Shown here: piece after piece, positions 22,296 to 29,943 of the stretch | Layout: each line of letters opens with the position of its first letter | Numbering within the stretch: the stretch's first letter is position 1 | Assembly: GCA_021818865.1 (NCBI GenBank) | Contig: JAKASX010000001.1 | Coordinates: 83,058-147,057, forward strand | Source of the DNA: Acidobacteriota bacterium | GTDB taxonomy: Bacteria > Acidobacteriota > Terriglobia > Acidiferrales > UBA7541 | Reading direction: 5' to 3' | DNA: 64,000 nt | Position numbers and translations under genes: made by a program | Notes under the pieces: generated by a model | Databases searched by the model: none | What the model saw: only the letters and a program-made list of their open reading frames with translations | What the model was told of the DNA's origin: nothing

Positions 22296-22718
22296 ATGGC
22301 GGAAAAGAAGATTCGCGTGCTGATTGCCAAGCCCGGCCTCGATGGCCACGATCGAGGCGCGAAAGTGATCGCGCGGGCGCTGCGCGACGCGGGGATGGAA
22401 GTGATCTATACGGGGCTGCGGCAAACGCCGGAAATGATCGCTTCCGCCGCGGCGCAGGAAGACGTCGACGTCATCGGTATCTCGATTCTTTCCGGCGCGC
22501 ACAACGTTCTGTGTCCGGAACTCGTGCGGCTGCTGAAAGAGAAAGGCGTCGAAGACGTGCCAGTGGTGGTTGGCGGAATCATTCCGGAAGGCGACATTCC
22601 GGGCTTGAAGGAAGCGGGAATCGCGGGCGTATTTCTGCCGGGGACATCGACGCAGGAAATCGTGGATTTCGTTCGCAAACTGGCGCAACAAAGGCACTCG
22701 CAAAGCGCAAATCCGTAG
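22296..22718 (+). CDS. B12-binding small subunit of the acyl-CoA mutase
   Basis: 140 residues, a stand-alone cobalamin-binding domain. The motif [11 protein letters not shown] gives Asp16-x-His18-x-x-Gly21, where His18 is the lower axial cobalt ligand. SILSGAHN and VVVGGIIP supply the other nucleotide-tail contacts. It should pair with the large subunit encoded upstream; split large and small subunits are usual for isobutyryl-CoA mutases and some methylmalonyl-CoA mutases. The 181-base gap between them has no gene, promoter or riboswitch that I recognise. No MeaB-type chaperone gene is in the window. Confidence 0.92.
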   Translation: MAEKKIRVLIAKPGLDGHDRGAKVIARALRDAGMEVIYTGLRQTPEMIASAAAQEDVDVIGISILSGAHNVLCPELVRLLKEKGVEDVPVVVGGIIPEGDIPGLKEAGIAGVFLPGTSTQEIVDFVRKLAQQRHSQSANP

Positions 22719-22818
22719 TTCTTCGTTTCCCCGCTGACCCGGCGTCTAAATTTTTCATCTACTGGCGCCCGAGCTGTTTCGTTCCCTACGCCGGCGGCGG
22801 CTTCCCGTTTTCACCCTT

Positions 22819-23670
22819 TCATTTCACCGGCAATGTGAATTTTACTCTCGTGTAAGCCACGCGAAATCCGGCACGCTCGGCATTGCGATGCGATGCGCTC
22901 CCCGGAACGGCGATCGTATAGGCGAGCGTTGCCCCGGCCCGCAATGCCTCGGCCAGCCGCGCCTGGAAAAGCGCCTGTTGCACGCCGCGCCCGCGAAATT
23001 CGTCCAACGTCGCGGCGCCGAATAACCCCGCCATGCCATCGTCCACCGCAAGCGCCGCGCCACCGGCAACCGTACCTTCGCACTCCGCCAGCCATAATTG
23101 GGCACCGGGCCGCTCGGCGAAAGAACTCAAGACGGCGATCAGCATAGAGACGTTAGAGAATTCTTCCGAAAAACCTTCGGCAATCGTCTCCGCCCAGAGC
23201 CTTCTTTCTTTTTCCGCTGCTGGTCGAACGCGAATGCCGTTCGAAGGCGCGGAAAACCGTTCGTTCGACTCAACGACGCGATATAGGACATTCGAAAACG
23301 CCGTTGCTCGATAGCCTCGGCTACCCAGCAGATCGAAAAGCGATGGATGAGCCATCGGACAGGTTTCGAAATCGGCGGCAGCACCACGCTCGAAAAAGAG
23401 CGCCTCGATCCGGGCCATGTCCCGCTCGTCCACGGCTCCGGCCATGCCGACGCCGACGGCCTGCGTGAGCGGGGAATCCTTGCCGCTAAACGCCGCGCAA
23501 CCGCCCGCCACGGCAATCCAGGTTGCGCCCAGGTTCGCATCGTGCATGGCCAATGCTTCCGTGCAAAAGCGCGCACTTTCGGCCTCGAATGCCTCGATCT
23601 TGCGCGCCAGATTCAAATCGGCGAATTGCACGACAAAAAATCTCCCTGCCTTGCCGGTCGCCGCTTGCAT
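22819..23670 (-). CDS. GNAT family N-acetyltransferase
   Basis: 283 residues. The C-terminal half is a GNAT domain: GGAALAVDDGMAGLFGAAT followed by the acetyl-CoA-binding FRGRGVQQALFQARL, and the late ASHRNAERAGFRVAYTR motif, where the last helix meets the final strand. The N-terminal half is a diverged GNAT-like fold, so the protein may be a double-domain member. It acetylates an amine, identity unknown. The ATG at 23670 has only a weak ribosome site. A longer frame upstream would run into the promoter region of the carboxyltransferase gene on the opposite strand. It converges on the mutase small-subunit gene. Confidence 0.8.
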   Translation of the reverse strand: MQAATGKAGRFFVVQFADLNLARKIEAFEAESARFCTEALAMHDANLGATWIAVAGGCAAFSGKDSPLTQAVGVGMAGAVDERDMARIEALFFERGAAADFETCPMAHPSLFDLLGSRGYRATAFSNVLYRVVESNERFSAPSNGIRVRPAAEKERRLWAETIAEGFSEEFSNVSMLIAVLSSFAERPGAQLWLAECEGTVAGGAALAVDDGMAGLFGAATLDEFRGRGVQQALFQARLAEALRAGATLAYTIAVPGSASHRNAERAGFRVAYTRVKFTLPVK

Positions 23671-23818
23671 AGGCACGGCGGCGTTCCGGCCGAGTCTAAC
23701 CGCCGGGCCGGGCCACATGCAATGGCCGCAATGCGGGCACGAAGATACGCCTCCCACTCGCTTGGGACATTGCCAACACCGTATACTGGGCAGCCGGAAA
23801 TGCCGCGAGGATGAAGCG

Positions 23819-25489
23819 GTGAAGCGAATCGAATCGCAAATCGACACCACATCGAAGGACTTTTATCGCAACCGCCGGCTGATGCTCGACCGGATCGAGC
23901 AGATGAGCAAGCAGGAGACGGAAATCCGCCAGGGAGGCGGAACGGCGGCGATTGCGTCACAGCACAAGAAGAACCGGCTCACCGCGCGCGAGCGGATCGC
24001 GCTTTTGCTCGATCGCGACACCGAGCTATTCGAGTTGGGGCTCTACACCGCCTTTGAAATGTACGAGGAGTGGGGCGGAGCGGCGGCGGCGGGAGTGGTG
24101 ACCGGGCTGGGGCGCGTGGCGGGGCGGTTGGTTATGATCGTCGCGAACGACGCGACGGTAAAGGCCGGAGCCTTTTTCCCGATGACGGCGAAAAAGGTGA
24201 TTCGCGCGCAGAATATCGCCATCGAAAATCGAATTCCGACGATCTATCTGGTGGATTCCGCCGGCGTGTTCTTGCCTTTGCAGGAAGACGTCTTCCCCGA
24301 TACCGACGATTTCGGCCGCGTGTTCCGCAACAACGCGGTGATGAGCGCGCTGGGCATCCCGCAGATCACGGCGATCATGGGCATGTGCGTGGCCGGAGGG
24401 GCGTACCTGCCGGTGATGTGCGACCACATTCTGATGACCGAGGGCAGCGGCCTGTTTCTGGCCGGGCCGGCCCTGGTGCAGGCGGCGATCGGACAGCGCT
24501 CCGGCGCGGAAGAACTGGGCGGCGCGCGGGTCCACGCGCAGATCAGCGGCACCGTCGATTTCCGCGAGCCGACCGACGAGGCTTGCATCGAACGCATTCG
24601 CGCGCTGGTGGAGAAAATGGGGCACGGGCCCGCTCCTGTCTTCGATCGCGTCGCAGCGCGCCCGCCGGCGTATTCGGCGGAGGAGATTTCCGGCATTTTT
24701 TCGGCCGATCCCGCCAAGCCGTACGACATGCGCGAAGCGATCGCGCGAATCGTTGACGCGAGCGAATGGGACGAATACCGCGCCGAATACGGGCAGACGT
24801 TGCTGTGCGGCTACGCGCGTGTGGGCGGATGGGCGGTGGGGATCGTGGCGAATCAGAAGCTGAACGTGAGCACGATCGGCCCCGGCACTGGCGAAAAACG
24901 GATGGAATTCGCCGGCGTCGTCTACACCGAATCGGCGGACAAGGCGGCGCGATTCATTCTGGCGGCGAATCAGAACCGGATTCCGCTGATTTTCCTGCAC
25001 GACGTGAACGGGTTCATGGTGGGCCGGGAAGCGGAATGGAGCGGAATCATTCGCGCGGGCGCGAAGATGGTGAACGCCGTGGCGAACAGCGTGGTGCCGA
25101 AACTCACGGTGATCTGCGGCGGAAGTTTCGGCGCAGGGCACTACGCGATGTGCGGGAAGGCGTACGATCCGCGCTTCGTTTTCGCCTGGCCGCTGGCGCG
25201 CTACGCGGTGATGAGCGGGGAATCGGCCGCCGGGACGCTGGTGGAAATCAAGCTGCGGCAACTCGAGCGGCAGGGAAAAAAGCTGAGCGAAGCGGAACGG
25301 AAAGAACTTTACGAATCTATTCGCTCGACCTACGACCAGCAGATGGATCCACGCTACGGAGCGGCCCGGCTGTGGATCGACGCCATCCTCGATCCATCGC
25401 GCACGCGGCAGGCGCTCGTTTGTGCGCTCGAAGCGGCGGCTTTAAATCCATCGCTCCCCGAGCTCAAGACCGGCGTTTTGCAGACGTGA
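23819..25489 (+). CDS. Acyl-CoA carboxylase carboxyltransferase subunit, methylcrotonyl-CoA type
   Basis: 556 residues from GTG at 23819, with a GAGG site. It has two crotonase-like carboxyltransferase halves: KKNRLTARERIALLLD, GRLVMIVANDATVKAGAFFP, IYLVDSAGVFLPLQEDVFPD and MGMCVAGGAYLPVMCD in the first, and PLIFLHDVNGFMVGREAE and FGAGHYAMCGKAYDPRF in the second. The sequence is closest to beta subunits of 3-methylcrotonyl-CoA carboxylase from leucine breakdown, which carboxylate the acyl-CoA using biotin. Downstream lyase and hydratase genes fit that route. No biotin carboxylase or biotin-carrier gene lies within the window, so the alpha subunit must be elsewhere. A propionyl-CoA carboxylase role is less likely but possible. 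Confidence 0.85.
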   Translation: MKRIESQIDTTSKDFYRNRRLMLDRIEQMSKQETEIRQGGGTAAIASQHKKNRLTARERIALLLDRDTELFELGLYTAFEMYEEWGGAAAAGVVTGLGRVAGRLVMIVANDATVKAGAFFPMTAKKVIRAQNIAIENRIPTIYLVDSAGVFLPLQEDVFPDTDDFGRVFRNNAVMSALGIPQITAIMGMCVAGGAYLPVMCDHILMTEGSGLFLAGPALVQAAIGQRSGAEELGGARVHAQISGTVDFREPTDEACIERIRALVEKMGHGPAPVFDRVAARPPAYSAEEISGIFSADPAKPYDMREAIARIVDASEWDEYRAEYGQTLLCGYARVGGWAVGIVANQKLNVSTIGPGTGEKRMEFAGVVYTESADKAARFILAANQNRIPLIFLHDVNGFMVGREAEWSGIIRAGAKMVNAVANSVVPKLTVICGGSFGAGHYAMCGKAYDPRFVFAWPLARYAVMSGESAAGTLVEIKLRQLERQGKKLSEAERKELYESIRSTYDQQMDPRYGAARLWIDAILDPSRTRQALVCALEAAALNPSLPELKTGVLQT

Positions 25490-25507
25490 GCCAGAGACGG
25501 GGAACGA

Positions 25508-25584
<77 letters not shown>

Positions 25585-25622
25585 GTGGCGAGACGGTAAC
25601 CGAGGGTTCGGAGGCTGACCAA

Positions 25623-25982
25623 TTGCAGAGATTCACGGAGCTGAAGGTTTGGCACCGCAGCCACGAATTCGCATTGGCCATCTACCGGCTCTCAGGAAGA
25701 TTTCCTCCGTCGGAGCGATTTGGACTCACCACTCAACTCAGGCGTGCAGCGCTTTCCGTCCCGACGAATATCGCCGAGGGATCCAAGCGCTTGGGGCGGC
25801 AGGAATTTGCCAGATTTCTGAATATCGCCGAAGGCTCTCTGGCGGAGACCGAGTACCTCTTGATGTTCAGCCGCGATCTGGGCTATCTGGGCGATCAGGG
25901 CTCGAAAGCAAGCCTTGCGGAAGCCGACGAAATCGCGCGGATGCTCAATGCCCTACGAGCCAAGGTGCAGCAAGCCAAATAA
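25623..25982 (+). CDS. Four-helix-bundle protein of the 23S rRNA intervening-sequence (S23) family
   Basis: 119 residues. It starts at TTG with GGAGG eight bases before. Family signatures are LKVWHRSHEFALAIYRL, FPPSERFGLTTQLRRAALSVPTNIAEGSKR and EFARFLNIAEGSLAETEYLL, giving four amphipathic helices. The family includes proteins encoded in 23S rRNA intervening sequences and the relatives of Avd of diversity-generating retroelements; most free-standing copies, like this one, have no known function. No reverse transcriptase or rRNA gene is near. It is placed between two genes of a leucine-catabolism block and is bracketed by heptamer arrays in opposite orientation (25508-25584 and 26000-26041), suggesting it arrived or moves as a unit. 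Confidence 0.92.
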   Translation: MQRFTELKVWHRSHEFALAIYRLSGRFPPSERFGLTTQLRRAALSVPTNIAEGSKRLGRQEFARFLNIAEGSLAETEYLLMFSRDLGYLGDQGSKASLAEADEIARMLNALRAKVQQAK

Positions 25983-25999
25983 GGGGCGGGATGTTTTAC

Positions 26000-26041
26000 T
26001 CTGAACTTAAGACTTAAAGCTCAAAACTCTGAACTCTGAGC
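26000..26041 (-). repeat. Right heptamer array, degenerate, inverted relative to the left array
   Basis: Read on the minus strand, six heptamers in register: GCTCAGA, GTTCAGA, GTTTTGA, GCTTTAA, GTCTTAA, GTTCAGA. Two match the GTTCAGA end units of the left array. The array stops five bases before the ATG of the HMG-CoA lyase gene. Confidence 0.8.
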
Positions 26042-26046
26042 TCCTT

Positions 26047-26913
26047 ATGAAACTCATCGAATGTCCGCGGGATGCATGGCAGGGATTGGCCGAGGTGATT
26101 CCGACCGAGGCCAAGGCCGCTTACTTGCGGCAGTTGATCGAACTGGGTTTCCGGCACATCGACGCGGTGAGTTTCGTTTCGCCGAAATACGTGCCGCAGA
26201 TGGCGGATAGCGAAGCGGTGATGGAGCAGATCGCACCCGCGGTTGCCGCATCCGAAACGGAAATCATCGGAATCGTGGTGAACGAGCAGGGACTCGAGCG
26301 GGCGATCGAAACGGCCGGCGTGACGACGATCGGTTATCCGCACTCGCTCTCCGCCACGTTTCTGGAATCGAACGCGCACACGACGATCGAGAGGTCGCGG
26401 GCGCTCGTCGCGGATTTCGTTGAACAAACACAGGCAGCAGGTCGCGGGCTCGTGGTCTATCTTTCGATGGCGTTCGGCAATCCTTACGGCGACCCGTGGA
26501 GCACCGGACGCGTGGCCGAGGAAATCGGCTGGTTGGCCGCAAGCGGCGTGAAGGCGATTTCGCTGGCCGATACGGCTGGGCTCGCATCGCCTGCAGAGAT
26601 ACGAAACCTGCTTGGCGCGGTGTTCCCAGCGTCCGAAGGCGTGGAAATCGGCGTGCACCTGCACAGCCGGCCGGAGGGAGCGGCGGAAAAAATACTGGCG
26701 GCATATGAGGCAGGCTGCCGGCGATTCGATGCCGCGCTCACCGGCCTTGGCGGCTGCCCGTTTGCTGGCGACACGCTGGTGGGCAATCTCCCGACGGAAA
26801 TCGCCGTTCTCGCTCTGAAGCGGCGCGGCGCGTGGACGGGCATCGCGCCAACGGCGCTGGTGCAGGCGCTCGAAACCACGAAGGAACTGCGCCGGCGCTA
26901 CGCGCACGGATGA
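26047..26913 (+). CDS. Hydroxymethylglutaryl-CoA lyase family protein
   Basis: 288 residues, a TIM barrel that cleaves 3-hydroxy-3-methylglutaryl-CoA to acetoacetate and acetyl-CoA, the last step of leucine breakdown. Seen: ECPRDAWQG in place of the classical GPRDGLQN (the same Arg-Asp pair), SFVSPKYVPQMADSE, the metal-binding GVHLHSRPE (His at about 204 and 206) and GLGGCPFAGDTLVGN with the catalytic Cys at about 237. The ECPRDAxQG variant resembles the lyases I recall from Bacteroidota. The ATG has no Shine-Dalgarno sequence: the right heptamer array occupies that position. Translation may therefore be weak, or the start may have been altered by an insertion. Confidence 0.87.
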   Translation: MKLIECPRDAWQGLAEVIPTEAKAAYLRQLIELGFRHIDAVSFVSPKYVPQMADSEAVMEQIAPAVAASETEIIGIVVNEQGLERAIETAGVTTIGYPHSLSATFLESNAHTTIERSRALVADFVEQTQAAGRGLVVYLSMAFGNPYGDPWSTGRVAEEIGWLAASGVKAISLADTAGLASPAEIRNLLGAVFPASEGVEIGVHLHSRPEGAAEKILAAYEAGCRRFDAALTGLGGCPFAGDTLVGNLPTEIAVLALKRRGAWTGIAPTALVQALETTKELRRRYAHG

Positions 26914-26946
26914 ATTGCCTGCGTTTTCCCCAGGAAGGAGCCGAAC

Positions 26947-27729
26947 ATGCCATTCGCAACGCTTACGGTGGAATCGGACGATTCGCTGGCCGTTCTGACG
27001 CTGAATCGGCCGGAAAAGCGCAACGCCATTTCCACCCCGATGACCAACGAATTCGCGGCAGCTCTGGCGGAAATCGCGGCCGGGCCGGCGCGCGTCATGA
27101 TCCTGACCGGCGCGGGAAAGGCGTTTTGCGCGGGAATGGACCTCGAGGGACTGCGAGAACTGGTGCACCAACCGCCCGAACGGAATTACGAGGATTCGAG
27201 GCGGATGGCATCTCTCTTCCACCGTTTATACAGCTTTCCGAAGCCAACGATCGCGGCGGTGAACGGCCACGCACTGGCTGGAGGGTGCGGGCTGGCGACG
27301 CTTTGCGATTTCACGCTGGCGGTGCCCAGCGCGAAATTCGGCTATACCGAAGCGCGGATCGGGTTCGTTCCTGCGCTCGTTTCCGTGTTTCTGACGCGAC
27401 AAATCGGCGAAAAACAGGCGCGCGACCTGCTGCTCACGGCGCGGCTCGTCAGCGCGGAGGAAGCCGCCGGCATGGGCCTGGTGAATGAGGTGGTCGAGCC
27501 GGAGCGGCTGATCGCCCGGGCGCGGGAACTGGCGCAAACGCTTGCCGCGAACAGTCCGGAAAGCCTTCTTGCGACGAAACGATTACTGCTCGACTTTGGA
27601 GAAGCCAAAGTCGAGCGGCAACTGGCGCTGGCCGTGGATGCCAATGCGCGGATCCGGCAAACCGAGGATTTCCGCGAGGGAATCAGCTCGTTTCTCGAGA
27701 AGAGGCAACCGCGCTGGAGCGGGAAATAA
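26947..27729 (+). CDS. Enoyl-CoA hydratase, methylglutaconyl-CoA-hydratase-like
   Basis: 260 residues of crotonase fold. The oxyanion-hole strand LTGAGKAFCAGMDL and the second site VNGHALAGGCGLATLCD are present, followed by FGYTEARIGFVPALVSVFLTRQIGE, a segment characteristic of AUH/LiuC-type hydratases of leucine breakdown. It would add water to 3-methylglutaconyl-CoA, feeding the lyase encoded just upstream (33-base gap). The AAGGAG site before ATG is good. Function within the route is inferred from the carboxyltransferase and lyase neighbours; other short-chain enoyl-CoA substrates cannot be ruled out. Confidence 0.87.
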   Translation: MPFATLTVESDDSLAVLTLNRPEKRNAISTPMTNEFAAALAEIAAGPARVMILTGAGKAFCAGMDLEGLRELVHQPPERNYEDSRRMASLFHRLYSFPKPTIAAVNGHALAGGCGLATLCDFTLAVPSAKFGYTEARIGFVPALVSVFLTRQIGEKQARDLLLTARLVSAEEAAGMGLVNEVVEPERLIARARELAQTLAANSPESLLATKRLLLDFGEAKVERQLALAVDANARIRQTEDFREGISSFLEKRQPRWSGK

Positions 27730-27782
27730 GCGGCGGATTAGGGATTGCCGTGCCGGTGCGCCTGTGGTGCGTGGGAAAGATT

Positions 27783-27870
27783 ACACACGGAGGACACGGA
27801 GATTGGTTGCAGCAGCCGCGGCGCCGCTCCGAGAGAACAGAGGGAACGGAGAAACGGAGGCGGTTCGTCC
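27783..27870. repeat. Remnant of a 9-base repeat (ACACGGAGG-like)
   Basis: ACACGGAGG and ACACGGAGA lie in tandem near 27785-27802, and a second patch at 27832-27870 has AACAGAGGG, AACGGAGAA and ACGGAGG. The bases between are not repetitive. The region is non-coding, between the hydratase and thioesterase genes. It resembles decayed ACAGAGGACACAGAG-type repeats that I recall from many genomes. Confidence 0.45.
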
Positions 27871-27948
27871 CGTGGCGCGCCGCCATGGAACGCCAAAGCG
27901 GCCGGGGTTCCCTGTGACGTGCGGGGTTTGTTACACTTCCCTGCCCGG

Positions 27949-28383
27949 ATGAATACGTTCTACGAAACGACGACGCGCGTGCGCTACGCCGAAACCGATC
28001 GGATGGGCGTGGTCTACTACGCGAATTTCTTGATCTGGTTTGAAATCGGGCGCGTGGAGACGTTCCGGCAGATGGGCTTTTCCTACAAGGAAATGGAAGA
28101 GGCGGACGACAGTTACGTGGTGGTGGCCGAAGCGAGCTGCCGGTACCGACAGCCCGCGCTTTACGACGACGTGATTCTGATCCGGACGCGAGTGACGGAA
28201 TCGAGATCGCGCACGCTGCGTTTCGGCTACGAAATCCGGCGGCAGGAGACTGGCGAACTGCTGGCGACGGGCGAAACGCTGCACGTGATCTGCGATTCGA
28301 GCAACCGGCCGAAAACCCTTCCCGAGAAATACCGGCGCTTTTTTCCGTTGACGACGGCGGAAAGCGCGAAGGCTTCGCCATGA
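27949..28383 (+). CDS. Hot-dog-fold acyl-CoA thioesterase, YbgC / 4-hydroxybenzoyl-CoA thioesterase type
   Basis: 144 residues. The signature RVRYAETDRMGVVYYANFLIWFEIGR contains the catalytic Asp in TDRMG. The later RSRTLRFGYEIRR strand and GETLHVICD complete the fold. Such enzymes hydrolyse short acyl-CoA or aromatic acyl-CoA thioesters. The ATG lacks a clear ribosome site. The stop codon overlaps the HutH start in ATGA, so the two are translationally coupled. The acyl-CoA genes upstream suggest release of free acids, but this is inference. Confidence 0.87.
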   Translation: MNTFYETTTRVRYAETDRMGVVYYANFLIWFEIGRVETFRQMGFSYKEMEEADDSYVVVAEASCRYRQPALYDDVILIRTRVTESRSRTLRFGYEIRRQETGELLATGETLHVICDSSNRPKTLPEKYRRFFPLTTAESAKASP

Positions 28384-29894
28384 CGATTGCGCTGACGGGA
28401 AACGATCTGACGATCGAGGAATTTGCGCGCGCGGTGCGCGGAGACGAGCCTGCCGCGCTTGACGAAGGCGCGCGAGGCCGCATGAGGGCGTCGCGGCGGG
28501 TGATCGAGCACCTGGTGGAATCGGACAAAACAGCATATGGCGTGAATACGGGCTTTGGCGAACTGGCGCGCGTGCGGATTCCCGCGGCGGATATCCGCCA
28601 ATTGCAACGCAATCTGGTTCGCAGCCACGCGGCGGGCGTGGGGCAGCCGCTTTCGGCCGAGGAAACGCGGGCGATGTTGCTCTTGCGCGCGAACGCGCTG
28701 GCAAAAGGATTGAGCGGGGCGCGGCCGGTGGTGGTGGAAACGCTGTGCGCGATGCTGGAAGGCGGGGTTCTGCCGGTGATCCCAGCGCAAGGTTCGGTGG
28801 GCGCGTCGGGAGACTTGGCGCCGCTGGCGCATCTTGCGCTGGTGGCGATTGGGGAAGGCGAAGCGGTTTATCGCGGCGAGCGGGTAAGCGGTGCGGAGGC
28901 GATGCGCCGAGCGGGCATTTCCCCGCTCGAACTCGAAGCGAAGGAGGGCCTGGCGCTGCTCAACGGCACGCAGGGAATGCTCGCTCTGGTGACGCTTGGG
29001 CTGCTCGACGCGGAAATTCTGGCAGACACGGCAGATGTCGCGCTGGCGCTTTCGCTCGATGCGCTGCGCGGGACGCCCGCGGCGTTTGACGATCGCATCG
29101 CGATGGCGCGGCCGCATCCGGGAGCGCTGCGCGTGGCACGGAATGTGGCGCGAATGGTGCGCGGCAGCCAGATTCGCGAATCACATCGCGACGCGGCGCA
29201 CGATCTGCGCGTGCAGGACGCTTACAGCCTGCGCTGCGCGCCGCAGGTGCATGGTGCGGTGCGGGACGCGCTCAGCGAAATCCGTCGCGTGGTGGAAATC
29301 GAAATGAACAGCGCCACCGACAACCCGCTGGTTTTCGCCGAGCAGGGCGAGGTGGTGAGCGGGGGCAATTTCCACGGCCAGCCGGTGGCGATGGCCGCCG
29401 ATCAGATGGCCGTGGCGCTGGCGACGATGGCGGGGATCAGCGAGCGGCGAATCGACCGGATGACGAATCCGCATACGAGCCTGTTGCCGGCGTTTCTGAC
29501 CGAGCATCCCGGGCTGCATTCGGGATTCATGATGGTGCAGGTGACGGCGGCCGCGCTCGCCAGCGAAAACAAGGCGCTCGCCGTGCCGCATTCGGTGGAT
29601 TCGATTCCAACCTCCGGCGATCAGGAAGATTACGTTTCGATGGGGATGGGCGGGGCGCGGCGGCTGGGACGGATGATCGAGAATACGCGCAACGTTCTCG
29701 CGATCGAATTGCTGGTGGCGTGTCAGGGGATCGATCTGCTGGCGCCGCTTGCGCCGGGCATCGAAGCGGAAAAGGCGCGGCAGTTGGTGCGCTCGGCTGC
29801 AGAACATTACGGACCGGATCGGCCCCATGCACCGGATATCGCTGCGGTCGCCGCGATGGTTCGCCAAGGCGAAATTGCGAAGCTCGTGCGATAG
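28380..29894 (+). CDS. hutH: Histidine ammonia-lyase
   Basis: 504 residues. It removes ammonia from L-histidine to give urocanate. The Ala-Ser-Gly triad that cyclises to the MIO cofactor is at residues 142-144 (GSVGASGDLAPLAH), the same positions as in well-studied HutH. Other motifs are TAYGVNTGFGELA, LLNGTQGMLAL, QDAYSLRCAPQVHG, NSATDNPLVF and SGGNFHGQPVAMAADQMA. Phenylalanine or tyrosine lyases share the triad, but the overall length and the His-type motifs favour HutH. None of hutU, hutI or hutG is in the window, so the rest of the pathway must be encoded elsewhere. Confidence 0.92.
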   Translation: MTIALTGNDLTIEEFARAVRGDEPAALDEGARGRMRASRRVIEHLVESDKTAYGVNTGFGELARVRIPAADIRQLQRNLVRSHAAGVGQPLSAEETRAMLLLRANALAKGLSGARPVVVETLCAMLEGGVLPVIPAQGSVGASGDLAPLAHLALVAIGEGEAVYRGERVSGAEAMRRAGISPLELEAKEGLALLNGTQGMLALVTLGLLDAEILADTADVALALSLDALRGTPAAFDDRIAMARPHPGALRVARNVARMVRGSQIRESHRDAAHDLRVQDAYSLRCAPQVHGAVRDALSEIRRVVEIEMNSATDNPLVFAEQGEVVSGGNFHGQPVAMAADQMAVALATMAGISERRIDRMTNPHTSLLPAFLTEHPGLHSGFMMVQVTAAALASENKALAVPHSVDSIPTSGDQEDYVSMGMGGARRLGRMIENTRNVLAIELLVACQGIDLLAPLAPGIEAEKARQLVRSAAEHYGPDRPHAPDIAAVAAMVRQGEIAKLVR

Positions 29895-29943
29895 CGCGAG
29901 ACGACGCGACGCGAATCGCGCGAGCCCCTCCTGAAAAGTCTTC

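Noticed and set aside
23762..23787. Promoter of the carboxyltransferase gene (TATACT at 23782)
   Set aside because: The only -35-like hexamer (TTGGGA) is 14 bases away, too close for a standard promoter.
23671..23850. Upstream extension of the acetyltransferase with several Cys resembling a zinc ribbon
   Set aside because: It overlaps the leader and start of the carboxyltransferase gene on the other strand, lacks a ribosome site and does not fit the usual GNAT N-terminus. The Cys spacing is not that of a standard ribbon.
25623..25982. Diversity-generating retroelement (Avd-like protein present)
   Set aside because: There is no reverse transcriptase, template repeat or variable repeat nearby. 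The heptamer arrays are far too short and regular to be a template.
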